Below are positions 8,991 through 16,885 of a DNA stretch of 64,000 nt, one piece after another. The notes beneath the pieces were generated by a model that saw nothing but the letters and a program-made list of their open reading frames with translations, made no database searches and had not been told where the DNA came from. Each line of letters starts with the position of its first letter. Position 1 is the first letter of the stretch. This stretch comes from Compostimonas suwonensis (GTDB lineage Bacteria; Actinomycetota; Actinomycetes; Actinomycetales; Microbacteriaceae), in contig NZ_PGFB01000005.1 of the NCBI RefSeq assembly GCF_002797855.1, positions 414,162 to 478,161 of the forward strand, written 5' to 3'. The position numbers were made by a program, and so were the translations under genes.

Positions 8991-9272
8991 TCAACCCGCG
9001 GGGGTGCCGTTTCCGAAGACATATGTCACGACGAGCGCGAACACCCAGTCGAGCCCGGAGACCAGGGCCATCATGATGACGACGAAGATCAGCACGACGC
9101 CCGTGTAGCTCAGCAGCTCCTTGCGGGTCGGTGTGACGACCTTCTTGAGCTCACCGATGACCTGCCTGATGAACAGGGCAATTCGCGCGAAGGGTGAGCG
9201 CCTTGCCTCGCGCTCCCTCTTTGCGCTCGCGACGATTTCCTCACTCGGCTCGTCGATGATTTTCCTGGCCAC
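8991..9272 (-). CDS. secE: Preprotein translocase subunit SecE
   Basis: A 93-residue SecE with the family's single C-terminal transmembrane helix (about residues 55-80) preceded by the amphipathic segment ending IRQVIGELKKVVTPTRKEL. It clamps SecY in the Sec translocon. The start is taken as GTG at 9272: GAAAGG lies nine bases upstream, and the longer in-frame reading would run back toward tRNA-Trp. It heads the secE-nusG-rplK-rplA block. Confidence 0.95.
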   Translation of the reverse strand: MARKIIDEPSEEIVASAKREREARRSPFARIALFIRQVIGELKKVVTPTRKELLSYTGVVLIFVVIMMALVSGLDWVFALVVTYVFGNGTPAG

Positions 9273-9314
9273 CTCGTTACACCTTTCATAGGCCGACACT
9301 TCGATGCCGACTTG

Positions 9315-9387
9315 CAGGGCGGACAGGACTCGAACCTGCAACCTGCGGTTTTGGAGACCGCTGCTCTACCAATTGAGCCACCGCCCT
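9315..9387 (-). tRNA. tRNA-Trp (CCA)
   Basis: A 73-nt cloverleaf on the minus strand with acceptor arms AGGGCGG and CCGCCCT, D arm GCTC...GAGC, anticodon loop CTCCAAA (anticodon CCA) and T arm loop TTCGAGT. CCA is not encoded. It lies 42 bp before secE, the usual actinobacterial arrangement. The 270 bp between it and the aminotransferase contain an AT-rich stretch at about 9450-9485 (TTGAAA on the minus strand) that probably holds its promoter. Confidence 0.95.
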
Positions 9388-9644
9388 AGGGGCTGAAACC
9401 ACACGGCTTCGCTGCGCACAATCTCTACGGTCTACCGTGATGGCTTGCCTGAAAATAGGCGCAAAAAAGCATGGCAGATTTCAACTACCTCGACCAAGTG
9501 TAGGTCACCGGCTCCGAGCTGTAAAGCCGGGCCGTGCCGCCCCCTTGTCGAGGATCGTGCTGTCTAGCCGATGTGGATTTCACATGCCGACGACTGGATG
9601 CCGCGCGCACGGGTAACAGTCTACGGGGGTCGCGCGCCCTGGCC

Positions 9645-9657
9645 TATGCTCGTACTC
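9645..9657 (+). promoter_or_regulatory. Candidate -10 box of a leaderless promoter
   Basis: TATGCT at 9645-9650 ends seven bases before the GTG at 9658 and no ribosome site intervenes. This supports GTG 9658 rather than upstream in-frame ATG codons as the translation start. Confidence 0.5.
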
Positions 9658-10863
9658 GTGGCAGACGAACTCCCTCGCATCTCCGCGCGCGTAGGCGCGA
9701 TCGCAGAGTCGGCGACCCTCAAGGTCGACGCGAAGGCCAAAGCGCTCAAGGCGCAGGGCAAGCAGATCATCTCGTATGCGGCCGGCGAGCCCGACTTCCC
9801 CACCCCCGAGCACATCCTGGATGCCGCGGCAGAAGCCGTGCGCGACCCGAGGAACCACCGCTACACCCCCGCCGCCGGGCTGCCCGAGCTGCGGGAGGCG
9901 ATCGCCGCCAAGACGCTGCGCGACAGCGGACTCGAGGTAGCGGCATCCCGGGTCATCGTCACCAACGGCGGCAAGCAGGCCGTCTACCAGGCCTTCCAGA
10001 CGCTGCTCGACGACGGCGACGAGGTTCTCGTTCCCACGCCGTACTGGACCACCTACCCCGAGGCGATCAAGCTCGCCGGCGGGGTGCAGGTCGATGTCTT
10101 CGCGGGCGCCGACCAGGACTACCTCGTGACGATCGAGCAGCTCGAGGCCGCGCTCACCCCGCGCAGCAAGGTGCTGCTGTTCGTCTCGCCCTCCAACCCG
10201 ACCGGCGCCGTCTACTCCCCCGAGCAGACCCGCGCCATCGGCGAGTGGGCGCTCGAGCGCGGCCTGTGGGTCGTGACCGACGAGATCTACCAGAACCTCA
10301 CCTACGACGGCGTGCGCGCCCTGTCGATCGTCGAGGCCGTTCCCGAGCTCGCCGACCGCAGCATCCTGGTCAACGGGGTCGCGAAGACCTACGCGATGAC
10401 CGGATGGCGCGTGGGATGGATGGTCGGGCCGAGCGACGTCATCGCCGCCGCCGCCAACCTGCAGTCGCACCTCAGCTCGAACGTCTCGAACGTCTCGCAG
10501 CGGGCCGCGATCGCGGCGCTGACGGGCCCGCAGGAGTCGGCCGAGATCATGCGCGAGGCCTTCGACCGGCGCCGCAAGACGATCGTCGCCGAGCTCAACA
10601 CGATCCCCGGCGTCGTGACGCCCACCCCGAAGGGCGCGTTCTACGTGTACCCCGACGTGCGCGGGCTGCTCGGGCGCACCTGGGGCGGCGTGACGCCGAC
10701 GACCTCGCTCGAGCTCGCCGACCTCATCCTCGACCAGGCCGAGGTCGCGACCGTGCCCGGAGAGGCCTTCGGCCCCTCCGGCTACCTGCGCCTCTCCTAC
10801 GCCCTCGGCGACGCCGACCTCCTCGAGGGCGTGCACCGTCTCCAGCGTCTCTTCCGCGAGTAG
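9658..10863 (+). CDS. Pyridoxal-phosphate aminotransferase, aspartate aminotransferase type
   Basis: A 401-residue class I/II aminotransferase. Visible signatures are the N-terminal [10 protein letters not shown] near residues 41-50, [10 protein letters not shown] at 177-186, VVTDEIYQ at about 205-212 and the PLP lysine in [12 protein letters not shown] (Lys243). This group converts aspartate and 2-oxoglutarate to oxaloacetate and glutamate. The GTG start gives the N-terminus ([20 protein letters not shown]) usual in the family; upstream ATGs at 9571 and 9646 are less likely. Its TAG stop lies inside the left arm of a family A palindrome that probably also ends transcription. Confidence 0.92.
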   Translation: MADELPRISARVGAIAESATLKVDAKAKALKAQGKQIISYAAGEPDFPTPEHILDAAAEAVRDPRNHRYTPAAGLPELREAIAAKTLRDSGLEVAASRVIVTNGGKQAVYQAFQTLLDDGDEVLVPTPYWTTYPEAIKLAGGVQVDVFAGADQDYLVTIEQLEAALTPRSKVLLFVSPSNPTGAVYSPEQTRAIGEWALERGLWVVTDEIYQNLTYDGVRALSIVEAVPELADRSILVNGVAKTYAMTGWRVGWMVGPSDVIAAAANLQSHLSSNVSNVSQRAAIAALTGPQESAEIMREAFDRRRKTIVAELNTIPGVVTPTPKGAFYVYPDVRGLLGRTWGGVTPTTSLELADLILDQAEVATVPGEAFGPSGYLRLSYALGDADLLEGVHRLQRLFRE

Positions 10864-10913
10864 ACGCGAATCGGGGGTATTTACGCCGAAACACCCCCGA
10901 CTCGCGTCCACTC
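10858..10913. repeat. Palindromic element, family A copy 1
   Basis: A 56-bp inverted repeat with left arm GAGTAGACGCGAATCGGGGG and right arm ending CTCGCGTCCACTC. The left arm contains the last sense codon and the stop of the aminotransferase. Copies 2 (11884-11939) and 3 (20336-20401) share GAGT-GACRC-AATCGGGGGT and its complement. There is no T-tract, so a terminator role is possible but unproven. Confidence 0.85.
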
Positions 10914-10935
10914 GACTCGGTGGGGTGGGGATAAG

Positions 10936-10972
10936 TTGAGGGAGGGGGTGCGGGTGGGGGCATGCTCGGTGC
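10936..10972 (+). promoter_or_regulatory. Candidate leaderless promoter of the nuclease-like gene
   Basis: TTGAGG (10936-10941) and CATGCT (10961-10966) are 19 bp apart, and the GTG start follows six bases later at 10973 without a ribosome site. Confidence 0.35.
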
Positions 10973-11908
10973 GTGAACTCACGACAACCACTGCCTCCGC
11001 AGCTCCAGGGACGCGCTTTCTCGGTCGGTGAGGCTCTGTCGCTCGGCGTGCACCCCGACCGGCTGCGAGCAAGCGACCTGGCGAAACCCTTCCACGGCGC
11101 ACGTCTGCCTGCCGGCGTCGACGGCGGGACCGGGCATCTCTCCCTCTGTCGCGCCTACCTGCCGGCGCTTCCCCCGAACGGATACTTCAGTCATGCCTCG
11201 GCCGCCGCGATCATGGGCATACCTCTTCCTGCGCGAGTGGCTCGGAGCACCGTCATCCATGTCTCACTTCCGCCTGGTTCACGAGGTGTGCGAACTCGCG
11301 ATGTGGCCGGCCATGTGCTCGACGCGGGCCCGCACGATCTGCGGATGTGGGGAGATCTGCCGCTCACCGGACCCGAACGGACCTGGTGCGACCTCGCGGG
11401 TGCGCTCTCCCTCCGACAGCTCGTCGCTGCGGGCGACCACCTCATCCACCACCGGCAGCCGCTCACGACGCCGCACGAACTGCGTGCCGCCGTCGATCGT
11501 TTCGCCGGGCACCGGGGCGTCCGCGCCCTGCGGGCCGCGCTGCCGCTGCTCAGCGACAGGGCTGAGTCGCCCGCGGAGTCGGAGCTGCGCGTCGTGCTCG
11601 CCCTCGCCGGCTTGCCGACGCCGCTGGTCAACCACGAGATCCGCACGAGGACGGGTCGGTTCATCGCGCGGGTCGACCTGCTCTTCCCCGAGAACCGCCT
11701 CGTGGTCGAGTACCAGGGCGATCATCACCGCACCGATCAGAAGCAATGGCGGCGTGACCTCGCCCGCGCAGCCGAGCTGGAGTCGGAACGGTACCGCGTG
11801 ACCGAGGTCACGGCCGACGACCTCCGCTCCGAGCCGGCCCTGATCGCCCGCATCCGCCGCCTCCTCTCTTTCCCCGTCCCCCTGAGTCGACACGAATCGG
11901 GGGTGTAG
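10973..11908 (+). CDS. AbiEi/DUF559-like protein with a PD-(D/E)XK-type nuclease domain
   Basis: A 311-residue protein. The N-terminal half resembles the winged-helix region of 'type IV toxin-antitoxin AbiEi-family antitoxin' proteins of actinobacteria. The C-terminal third resembles DUF559/very-short-patch-repair-like nucleases: a conserved Glu in ESELR (about 203), Asp235 in ARVDLLFPE and Glu246-x-Gln248 in VVEYQGDHH form a PD-(D/E)XK-like core. No partner toxin gene is adjacent. The gene sits between two family A palindromes, and its last seven sense codons and stop lie inside the second one. It may be a solitary defence or palindrome-associated nuclease; activity is inferred only. Confidence 0.65.
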   Translation: MNSRQPLPPQLQGRAFSVGEALSLGVHPDRLRASDLAKPFHGARLPAGVDGGTGHLSLCRAYLPALPPNGYFSHASAAAIMGIPLPARVARSTVIHVSLPPGSRGVRTRDVAGHVLDAGPHDLRMWGDLPLTGPERTWCDLAGALSLRQLVAAGDHLIHHRQPLTTPHELRAAVDRFAGHRGVRALRAALPLLSDRAESPAESELRVVLALAGLPTPLVNHEIRTRTGRFIARVDLLFPENRLVVEYQGDHHRTDQKQWRRDLARAAELESERYRVTEVTADDLRSEPALIARIRRLLSFPVPLSRHESGV

Positions 11909-11942
11909 AGGCTCCGGAACCCCCGATTCGCGTCCACTCAGG
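11881..11942. repeat. Palindromic element, family A copy 2
   Basis: The core 11884-11939 starts GAGTCGACACGAATCGGGGG and ends CCCCCGATTCGCGTCCACTC; CCT and AGG extend the stem to 11881-11942. The left arm encodes the C-terminal residues SRHESGV and the stop of the nuclease-like protein. As in copy 1 the right arm keeps the family consensus while the left (coding) arm carries the substitutions. Confidence 0.85.
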
Positions 11943-12028
11943 GGAAGGTTGGCATCCATCGAGTGGGGGATACGGGGGTCCGGCGGGAGAGGGTGGCCGG
12001 AGGACGGGACGGGTGGGAGGGTGGACGC

Positions 12029-13024
12029 ATGACGACAGCAGAGACAGCATCGGAGACGGCAGCACCAGCGGCCGGCACGGCAGTGAGCGTGCGCGGACTG
12101 CAGAAGGCATACGGGCACGTCGAGGCGCTGAGGGGCGTGAGCTTCGACATCCGTCGCGGCGAGACCTTCGCACTGCTCGGCCCGAACGGCGCGGGCAAGA
12201 GCACCACGATCGAGATCCTCGAGGGCTATCGCGACCGCACGGGCGGCACCGCGAGCGTGCTCGGCGTCGACCCCCAGCACGGCGGCCTGCCCTGGAAGGC
12301 CCGGCTCGGCATCGTGCTGCAGAGCTCCGGCGAGTCGGGCCAGGTGACGGTGCGCGAACAGCTCAGCCACTTCGCGGCCATGTATCCGAACCCGCGCCCC
12401 GTCGACGAGGTGATCGACGCGGTCGGCCTCGGCGGCAAGGCGAAGGCCCGCATCAAGTCGCTCTCCGGGGGGCAGAGACGGCGAGTGGATGTCGCGCTCG
12501 GCGTCATCGGGCGCCCCGAGCTGCTCTTCCTCGACGAGCCCACCACGGGTTTCGACCCGGAGGCGCGGCACCAGTTCTGGGATCTCATCCGCTCGCTCAA
12601 AGCCGAGGGCACGACCATCCTGCTCACGACGCACTACCTCGACGAGGCCGCTCAGCTCGCCGACCGGGTCGCGGCCATCGCCGGCGGACGCCTCGTCGAC
12701 ATCGGCGGGGTCGACGAGATCGGCGGCGAGGAGGCGCGGGTTCCGCTCGTGCGCTGGCGCGACGGGCGCGGCCCCCACGAGGTGCGCACGACCGAGCCCG
12801 GCACGCTCGTCGCCTCGCTCACGCGCGACGGGGAGCCCCGTGAGCTCGAGGTCATCCGGCCGAGCCTCGAAGACATCTATCTCGAGCTCGTGCGCTCGGA
12901 GGAGCGGGCGGGCGCGGAGGCGGGCGGAGGCCCCGGCGCGCCAGGAGGCCCCGGCGCGCCAGCTCCCACGAGCCCGGCGCTCACAACCACGACGACCACG
13001 ACCGACTCGGAGGCCCGCTCATGA
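12029..13024 (+). CDS. ABC exporter ATP-binding protein (ABC-2 type)
   Basis: A 331-residue ATPase. Walker A GPNGAGKST is at residues 51-59, the signature LSGGQRRR at 145-152, and Walker B LLFLDEPTTG at 165-174; the C-terminus carries the extra domain typical of drug/lipid exporters (DrrA/NodI-like) and then a Pro/Thr-rich tail. It should power the permease encoded next, which it overlaps by four bases (ATGA). GGGAGG precedes the ATG at 12029, chosen over 11963 because homologues begin close to it. The next genes are a two-component pair that may sense the exported compound. Confidence 0.92.
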   Translation: MTTAETASETAAPAAGTAVSVRGLQKAYGHVEALRGVSFDIRRGETFALLGPNGAGKSTTIEILEGYRDRTGGTASVLGVDPQHGGLPWKARLGIVLQSSGESGQVTVREQLSHFAAMYPNPRPVDEVIDAVGLGGKAKARIKSLSGGQRRRVDVALGVIGRPELLFLDEPTTGFDPEARHQFWDLIRSLKAEGTTILLTTHYLDEAAQLADRVAAIAGGRLVDIGGVDEIGGEEARVPLVRWRDGRGPHEVRTTEPGTLVASLTRDGEPRELEVIRPSLEDIYLELVRSEERAGAEAGGGPGAPGGPGAPAPTSPALTTTTTTTDSEARS

Positions 13025-13884
13025 GCACCACGACGACGACATCGGCACCCGCCGCCGCGCGGTTCTCCCCCGCGCGCACCCTCCGGCTCGGGCTCGCCCG
13101 CGTCGACTACGAGACACGTGTCTACTTCCGCCAGGGCGACCAGGTCTTCTTCACCTTCCTGTTCCCGGTCGTGATGCTCACGATCTTCTCGGTCGCCTTC
13201 AGCGGCATGGGCGATGTGGGAACGAACCCGGACGGCTCGGGCGGCGTGAGCCAGGCGGCGTACTACCTTCCCGGAATGGTCGCGGCCGGCATCCTGCTGA
13301 GCGGGGTGCAGAACCTCGCCGTCGACATCGCGACGGAGAAGGGCGACGGCACCCTCAAACGGCTCGGCGGCTCGCCCCTGCCGGTCATGAGCTATTTCAT
13401 CGGCAAGATGGGGCAGGTGCTCGTCACGAGCATCCTGCAGATCGCGCTGCTGCTCGCCGTGGCGGGCCTCGCCTTCGGGGTCGCGCTGCCCACAGACCCG
13501 GGCGCCTGGGCGACCTTCGTCTGGGTCTACCTGCTGGGCATCGTCACCTCGGCCGTGCTCGGCATCGCGCTGAGCGCCCTGCCCCGCAGCGGCAAGAGCG
13601 CGACGGCCGTGATCATCCCGATCGTGCTCGTGCTGCAGTTCATCTCGGGCGTCTACATCAGCTTCACGACCCTGCCGGAGTGGCTGCAGAACGTCGCGAG
13701 CGTCTTCCCGCTCAAATGGCTCGCGCAGGGGATGCGCTCGGTCTTCCTGCCCGAGAGCTTCGCGGCCGTCGAGCCGGGCGGATCGTGGGATCTCGGCTGG
13801 GTCGCGATCATGCTCGCTATCTGGTGCGTGGCGGGGCTCGTCGTCTGCCGGGCGACCTTCCGCTGGATCCGCAAGGACTCGTGA
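13021..13884 (+). CDS. ABC-2 type exporter permease
   Basis: A 287-residue integral membrane protein with six predicted helices and the ABC-2 family pattern: an amphipathic N-terminus, then a long first helix (QVFFTFLFPVVMLTIFSV) and the central EKGDGTLKRLGGSPL connector helix. It forms the transmembrane half of the exporter with the ATPase upstream, probably as a dimer. Its start overlaps the ATPase stop. The histidine kinase gene starts 96 bp further on. Confidence 0.9.
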   Translation: MSTTTTTSAPAAARFSPARTLRLGLARVDYETRVYFRQGDQVFFTFLFPVVMLTIFSVAFSGMGDVGTNPDGSGGVSQAAYYLPGMVAAGILLSGVQNLAVDIATEKGDGTLKRLGGSPLPVMSYFIGKMGQVLVTSILQIALLLAVAGLAFGVALPTDPGAWATFVWVYLLGIVTSAVLGIALSALPRSGKSATAVIIPIVLVLQFISGVYISFTTLPEWLQNVASVFPLKWLAQGMRSVFLPESFAAVEPGGSWDLGWVAIMLAIWCVAGLVVCRATFRWIRKDS

Positions 13885-13980
13885 GCGGATGCCGCGCGCC
13901 CTCGTCTCGGCTGACGCGGGCGCCGCGCGGGGCGGGAGCGACAGGGCGCAGAGGCGGGAGAGGGGTGGGAGAGTAAGACG

Positions 13981-15348
13981 ATGAAGAGCCGCAGCTGGTG
14001 GGATCTCGCCGTCGGGGCGAGCACGCTCGTGCTCGCCGTCATCGTCGGGGTCGGCTACACGAACACTCCCGACGGCCGCTGGGGCGCGTGGGCCGTGCTC
14101 GCGGTCGTGGCCGTCTGCTATGCGAGCTTCGGACGCCGCGGCATCCCGGACGGCGACAGCCCCACGAACATCCCCTTCACGATCGTGCTCATCGCGGGCA
14201 CGGCCCTCGGCGTCTACTTCACGCCCAACATGCTCACCTATCAGGTCATCGTGCTGCCCCTGCTCTGGTGCCTCGCGGGCAGCACGCGCAACGCGATCGT
14301 GCTCAACGCGATCGCGACGGCGCTCTTCGCCGTGGCCTTCGTGGCCGGGCAGGGCGGCGGCTGGGATCTCGTCGGCCAGGCCGTGTTCATCCAGGGCCTC
14401 TCCTTCGCCTTCAGCGCCGTGTTCGGCCTGTGGATCTCGAACGTCTACGACTACGGCGAGGAACGCGCCCGGCTGCTCGAGGAGCTGACCGCGGCGCAGG
14501 ACGAGCTCGCCGCGCTGCACCGCGAGGCCGGGGCGGTCGGCGAGCGCGAGCGGCTCGCACGCGAGATCCACGACACGATCGCGCAGAGCCTCACGAGCAT
14601 CGTTATGCTCGCGCAGCGCATGCGGGCATCGGCGGGCACTGGCACAGGCACGGACACGGACACAGGCGGACGCTCGATCGCAGACCCGGCGAACGCGGCG
14701 CCCACCGGCCGCGCGGCGCCGCTCGACACGAACCTCGAGCTCATCGAGTCGACGGCCCGCGACGCCCTCGCCGATGCGCGCGCCCTGGTCTCGACCCTCG
14801 CGCCCGTCGGATCGGGCGGGCTCGAGGCATCCCTCACCCGTCTCGCCCGCCGTTTCGAGCGCGAGACGGGCATCCGCGTCGCGAGCGCCGTCGAGGCGAA
14901 CGGGCTGTCGCGCGAGCTCGAGGTCGTGCTGCTGCGCTGTGCCCAGGAGGGGCTCGCGAACATCCGCAAGCATTCGGGGGCGGATGCCGCATGGCTCACG
15001 GTCGAGCGCCGCGACGACGTCGTGCGCCTCACACTGCGCGACGACGGGGTGGGCATCGCCGAGGACGCGCTCGACGCCGACCGCGGCTTCGGGCTCGCCG
15101 GGATGCGCGAACGCCTCGCCCTCGTGGGCGGGGAGCTCGAGGTCGGGCCGGGGGCCGCCGCGCCCAGACCGGATGCCGCGAGCGCCGACCACGCGGCGGG
15201 CACAACGGGCATCGCGGGCACCGGCAGCACCGCCACCGATTCGCCCGCCTCCCCGCCGCGACCCGGGACAACCCTCGCCGTCACGATCCCCGCGACGCCC
15301 GCACGCACCACGACGCCCGTCAACACACCCGGGAAGGCATCCGCATGA
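13981..15348 (+). CDS. NarL-type sensor histidine kinase with low-complexity insertions
   Basis: A 455-residue kinase with about five transmembrane helices in residues 1-155, a coiled linker, HisKA_3 motif REIHDTIAQSL (His197) and HATPase_c G-box GFGLAGMRERL. Two low-complexity segments interrupt the kinase: a Gly/Thr/Asp repeat at about 216-230 between the two helices of the dimerisation domain, and a 60-residue Ala/Thr/Pro/Gly stretch just before the last strand (TLAVTIP). The gene follows an ABC-2 exporter, suggesting it controls export or membrane stress. It overlaps the regulator gene by four bases. Confidence 0.9.
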   Translation: MKSRSWWDLAVGASTLVLAVIVGVGYTNTPDGRWGAWAVLAVVAVCYASFGRRGIPDGDSPTNIPFTIVLIAGTALGVYFTPNMLTYQVIVLPLLWCLAGSTRNAIVLNAIATALFAVAFVAGQGGGWDLVGQAVFIQGLSFAFSAVFGLWISNVYDYGEERARLLEELTAAQDELAALHREAGAVGERERLAREIHDTIAQSLTSIVMLAQRMRASAGTGTGTDTDTGGRSIADPANAAPTGRAAPLDTNLELIESTARDALADARALVSTLAPVGSGGLEASLTRLARRFERETGIRVASAVEANGLSRELEVVLLRCAQEGLANIRKHSGADAAWLTVERRDDVVRLTLRDDGVGIAEDALDADRGFGLAGMRERLALVGGELEVGPGAAAPRPDAASADHAAGTTGIAGTGSTATDSPASPPRPGTTLAVTIPATPARTTTPVNTPGKASA

Positions 15349-15977
15349 CCCCGATCCGCGTGATCGTCGCCGACGACCACCCCATCGTGCGCAGCGGCAT
15401 CGTCGGCCTGCTCGCCTCCGCGAGCGACATCGAGGTCGTGGGCGAGGCCGCCGACGGGCTCGAGGCCGCCGAGCTCGCCGAGGCGCTGCGCCCCGACCTG
15501 GTGCTCATGGATCTCAGGATGCCGCGGCTCGACGGCGTGGCCGCGACCGCACGGCTCGCCCAGACCGCCCCGGCCACCCGGGTGCTGATCCTCACCACGT
15601 ACGAGAGCGACGAGCACATCCTCGGCGCGATCGAGGCGGGCGCCAGCGGCTACCTGCTCAAGGCCGCTCCGGAGGACGAGATCCTCGCCGGCGTCCGCTC
15701 CGTCGCGGACGGGCAGACGGTGCTCGCCCCCGCGATCGCGGCGACCCTCGTGAACCGGATGCGGGCACCCGCCGCCGCGGAGCGCCCGGCGCTCAGCGCC
15801 CGGGAGCTCGACGTGCTGCGGCTCGTCGCGGAGGGCCTCAGCAACCCGCAGATCGGACGACGGCTGTTCATCGGCGAGGCGACCGTCAAGACGCACCTCA
15901 TCCACGTCTTCGAGAAGCTCGGCGTGAGCGATCGCACCCGCGCCGTCACGCTCGCCCTCGAGCTCGGCATCCTCTAG
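15345..15977 (+). CDS. LuxR/NarL-family response regulator
   Basis: A 210-residue response regulator coupled to the preceding kinase (ATGA). The receiver holds the acidic pair at residues 10-11 and phospho-acceptor Asp56 in LVLMDLRMP; the C-terminal GerE domain is about 145-205 (LSARELDVLRLVAEG...VKTHLIHVFEKL). The likely targets are the exporter genes at 12029-13884. Transcription probably ends in the family B element 52 bp downstream, shared with the convergent regulator gene. Confidence 0.92.
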   Translation: MTPIRVIVADDHPIVRSGIVGLLASASDIEVVGEAADGLEAAELAEALRPDLVLMDLRMPRLDGVAATARLAQTAPATRVLILTTYESDEHILGAIEAGASGYLLKAAPEDEILAGVRSVADGQTVLAPAIAATLVNRMRAPAAAERPALSARELDVLRLVAEGLSNPQIGRRLFIGEATVKTHLIHVFEKLGVSDRTRAVTLALELGIL

Positions 15978-16028
15978 CCGGCCCGCCAGGCCCGTCTCGC
16001 ACTCACCCTCCGCTCCCTCTCCTTCCCC

Positions 16029-16113
16029 ACTCAAAACGACGGAGATAACGCTCGGAATGCGGCATCCAGGCCCAGAAATGCCCGTTTTGGTCAAAAACTC
16101 CGTCGTTTTGAGT
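16029..16113. repeat. Inverted-repeat element, family B copy 1
   Basis: An 85-bp element between two convergent response-regulator genes. One end is ACTCAAAACGACGGAGAT and the other CTCCGTCGTTTTGAGT; the flanks CTTCCCC/GGGGAAG lengthen the stem to 16022-16120. On the minus strand it reads in the common family orientation ACTCAAAACGACGGA-TTTT...ATCTCCGTCGTTTTGAGT. A bidirectional terminator role is plausible here. Confidence 0.85.
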
Positions 16114-16150
16114 GGGGAAGCGGAGAGGGGCAGGGGCAGGGAGGCCGGGA

Positions 16151-16885
16151 TCAGAGCAGCTTGCGCTCGAGCGCCCAGGCGGTGAGCTCGTGGCGCGACG
16201 AGAGCTGCAGCTTGCGCAGCACCGCCGAGACGTGGGTCTCCACGGTCTTGACGGAGATGAACAGCTCGCCGGCGACCTCCCGGTAGCTGTAGCCGCGGGC
16301 GATGAGGCGCATGACCTCCTGCTCGCGCGCGCTCAGGCGGTCGAGCTCCTCGGTCGTCTCGGCGGTCTCGCCGGCGACCGCGCCGAAGGCGTCGAGCACG
16401 AAGCCGGCGAGGCGGGGCGAGAAGACCGCGTCGCCGTCGGAGACACGCCGCGCGGCGTCCGAGACCTCGCGCCCCGAAGCGCTCTTGGTGATGTAGCCGC
16501 GGGCCCCGGCACGGATGACGCGCACGACGTCGTCGGCCGCATCGGACACGCTCAGGGCGAGGAACAGCGTCTGCGGGGCCTGAGCCGCGGCCCGGCGGAT
16601 GACCTCGGCTCCCCCGCCCCCGGCGCCGCCCGGAAGGTGCACGTCGAGCAGCACGACGCGCGGCTGCTCGCGCACGACGATCGCCACGGCCTCGTCGACC
16701 GTCGCCGCCTCGCCCAGCACGCGCACGCTCTCGTCGAGATCGGCCCGCAGCCCCGAGCGGAAGATCGAGTGGTCGTCGACGATCACGACCGTGAGCCCGT
16801 CGGCCAGCGAATCCTCGGCCGGCGATTCCCCCGCCACCGGCTTCTCAGCCATCGGCTCCCCTGCCATCGACTCCTCAGCCGGCAT
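16151..16885 (-). CDS. LuxR/NarL-family response regulator of the PspC kinase
   Basis: A 244-residue response regulator. After a 30-residue Ala/Glu/Pro-rich lead come the receiver (DD at 37-38, phospho-acceptor Asp81 in VVLLDVHLP, Lys in YITKSASG) and a GerE domain (LSAREQEVMRLIARG...VKTVETHVSAVLRKL). The start at 16885 has a strong GAGGAGG eight bases upstream inside the kinase gene, so the genes overlap by 11 bp; later in-frame ATGs at 16867 and nearby would trim only the low-complexity lead. It resembles LiaR. Confidence 0.92.
   Translation of the reverse strand: MPAEESMAGEPMAEKPVAGESPAEDSLADGLTVVIVDDHSIFRSGLRADLDESVRVLGEAATVDEAVAIVVREQPRVVLLDVHLPGGAGGGGAEVIRRAAAQAPQTLFLALSVSDAADDVVRVIRAGARGYITKSASGREVSDAARRVSDGDAVFSPRLAGFVLDAFGAVAGETAETTEELDRLSAREQEVMRLIARGYSYREVAGELFISVKTVETHVSAVLRKLQLSSRHELTAWALERKLL

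Noticed and set aside
12877..15192. A 771-residue minus-strand open frame
   Set aside because: It is antisense to the ABC-2 permease and histidine kinase, is rich in Arg/Asp/Glu/Gly/His as expected of a GC-rich shadow frame, and shows no recognisable domain.
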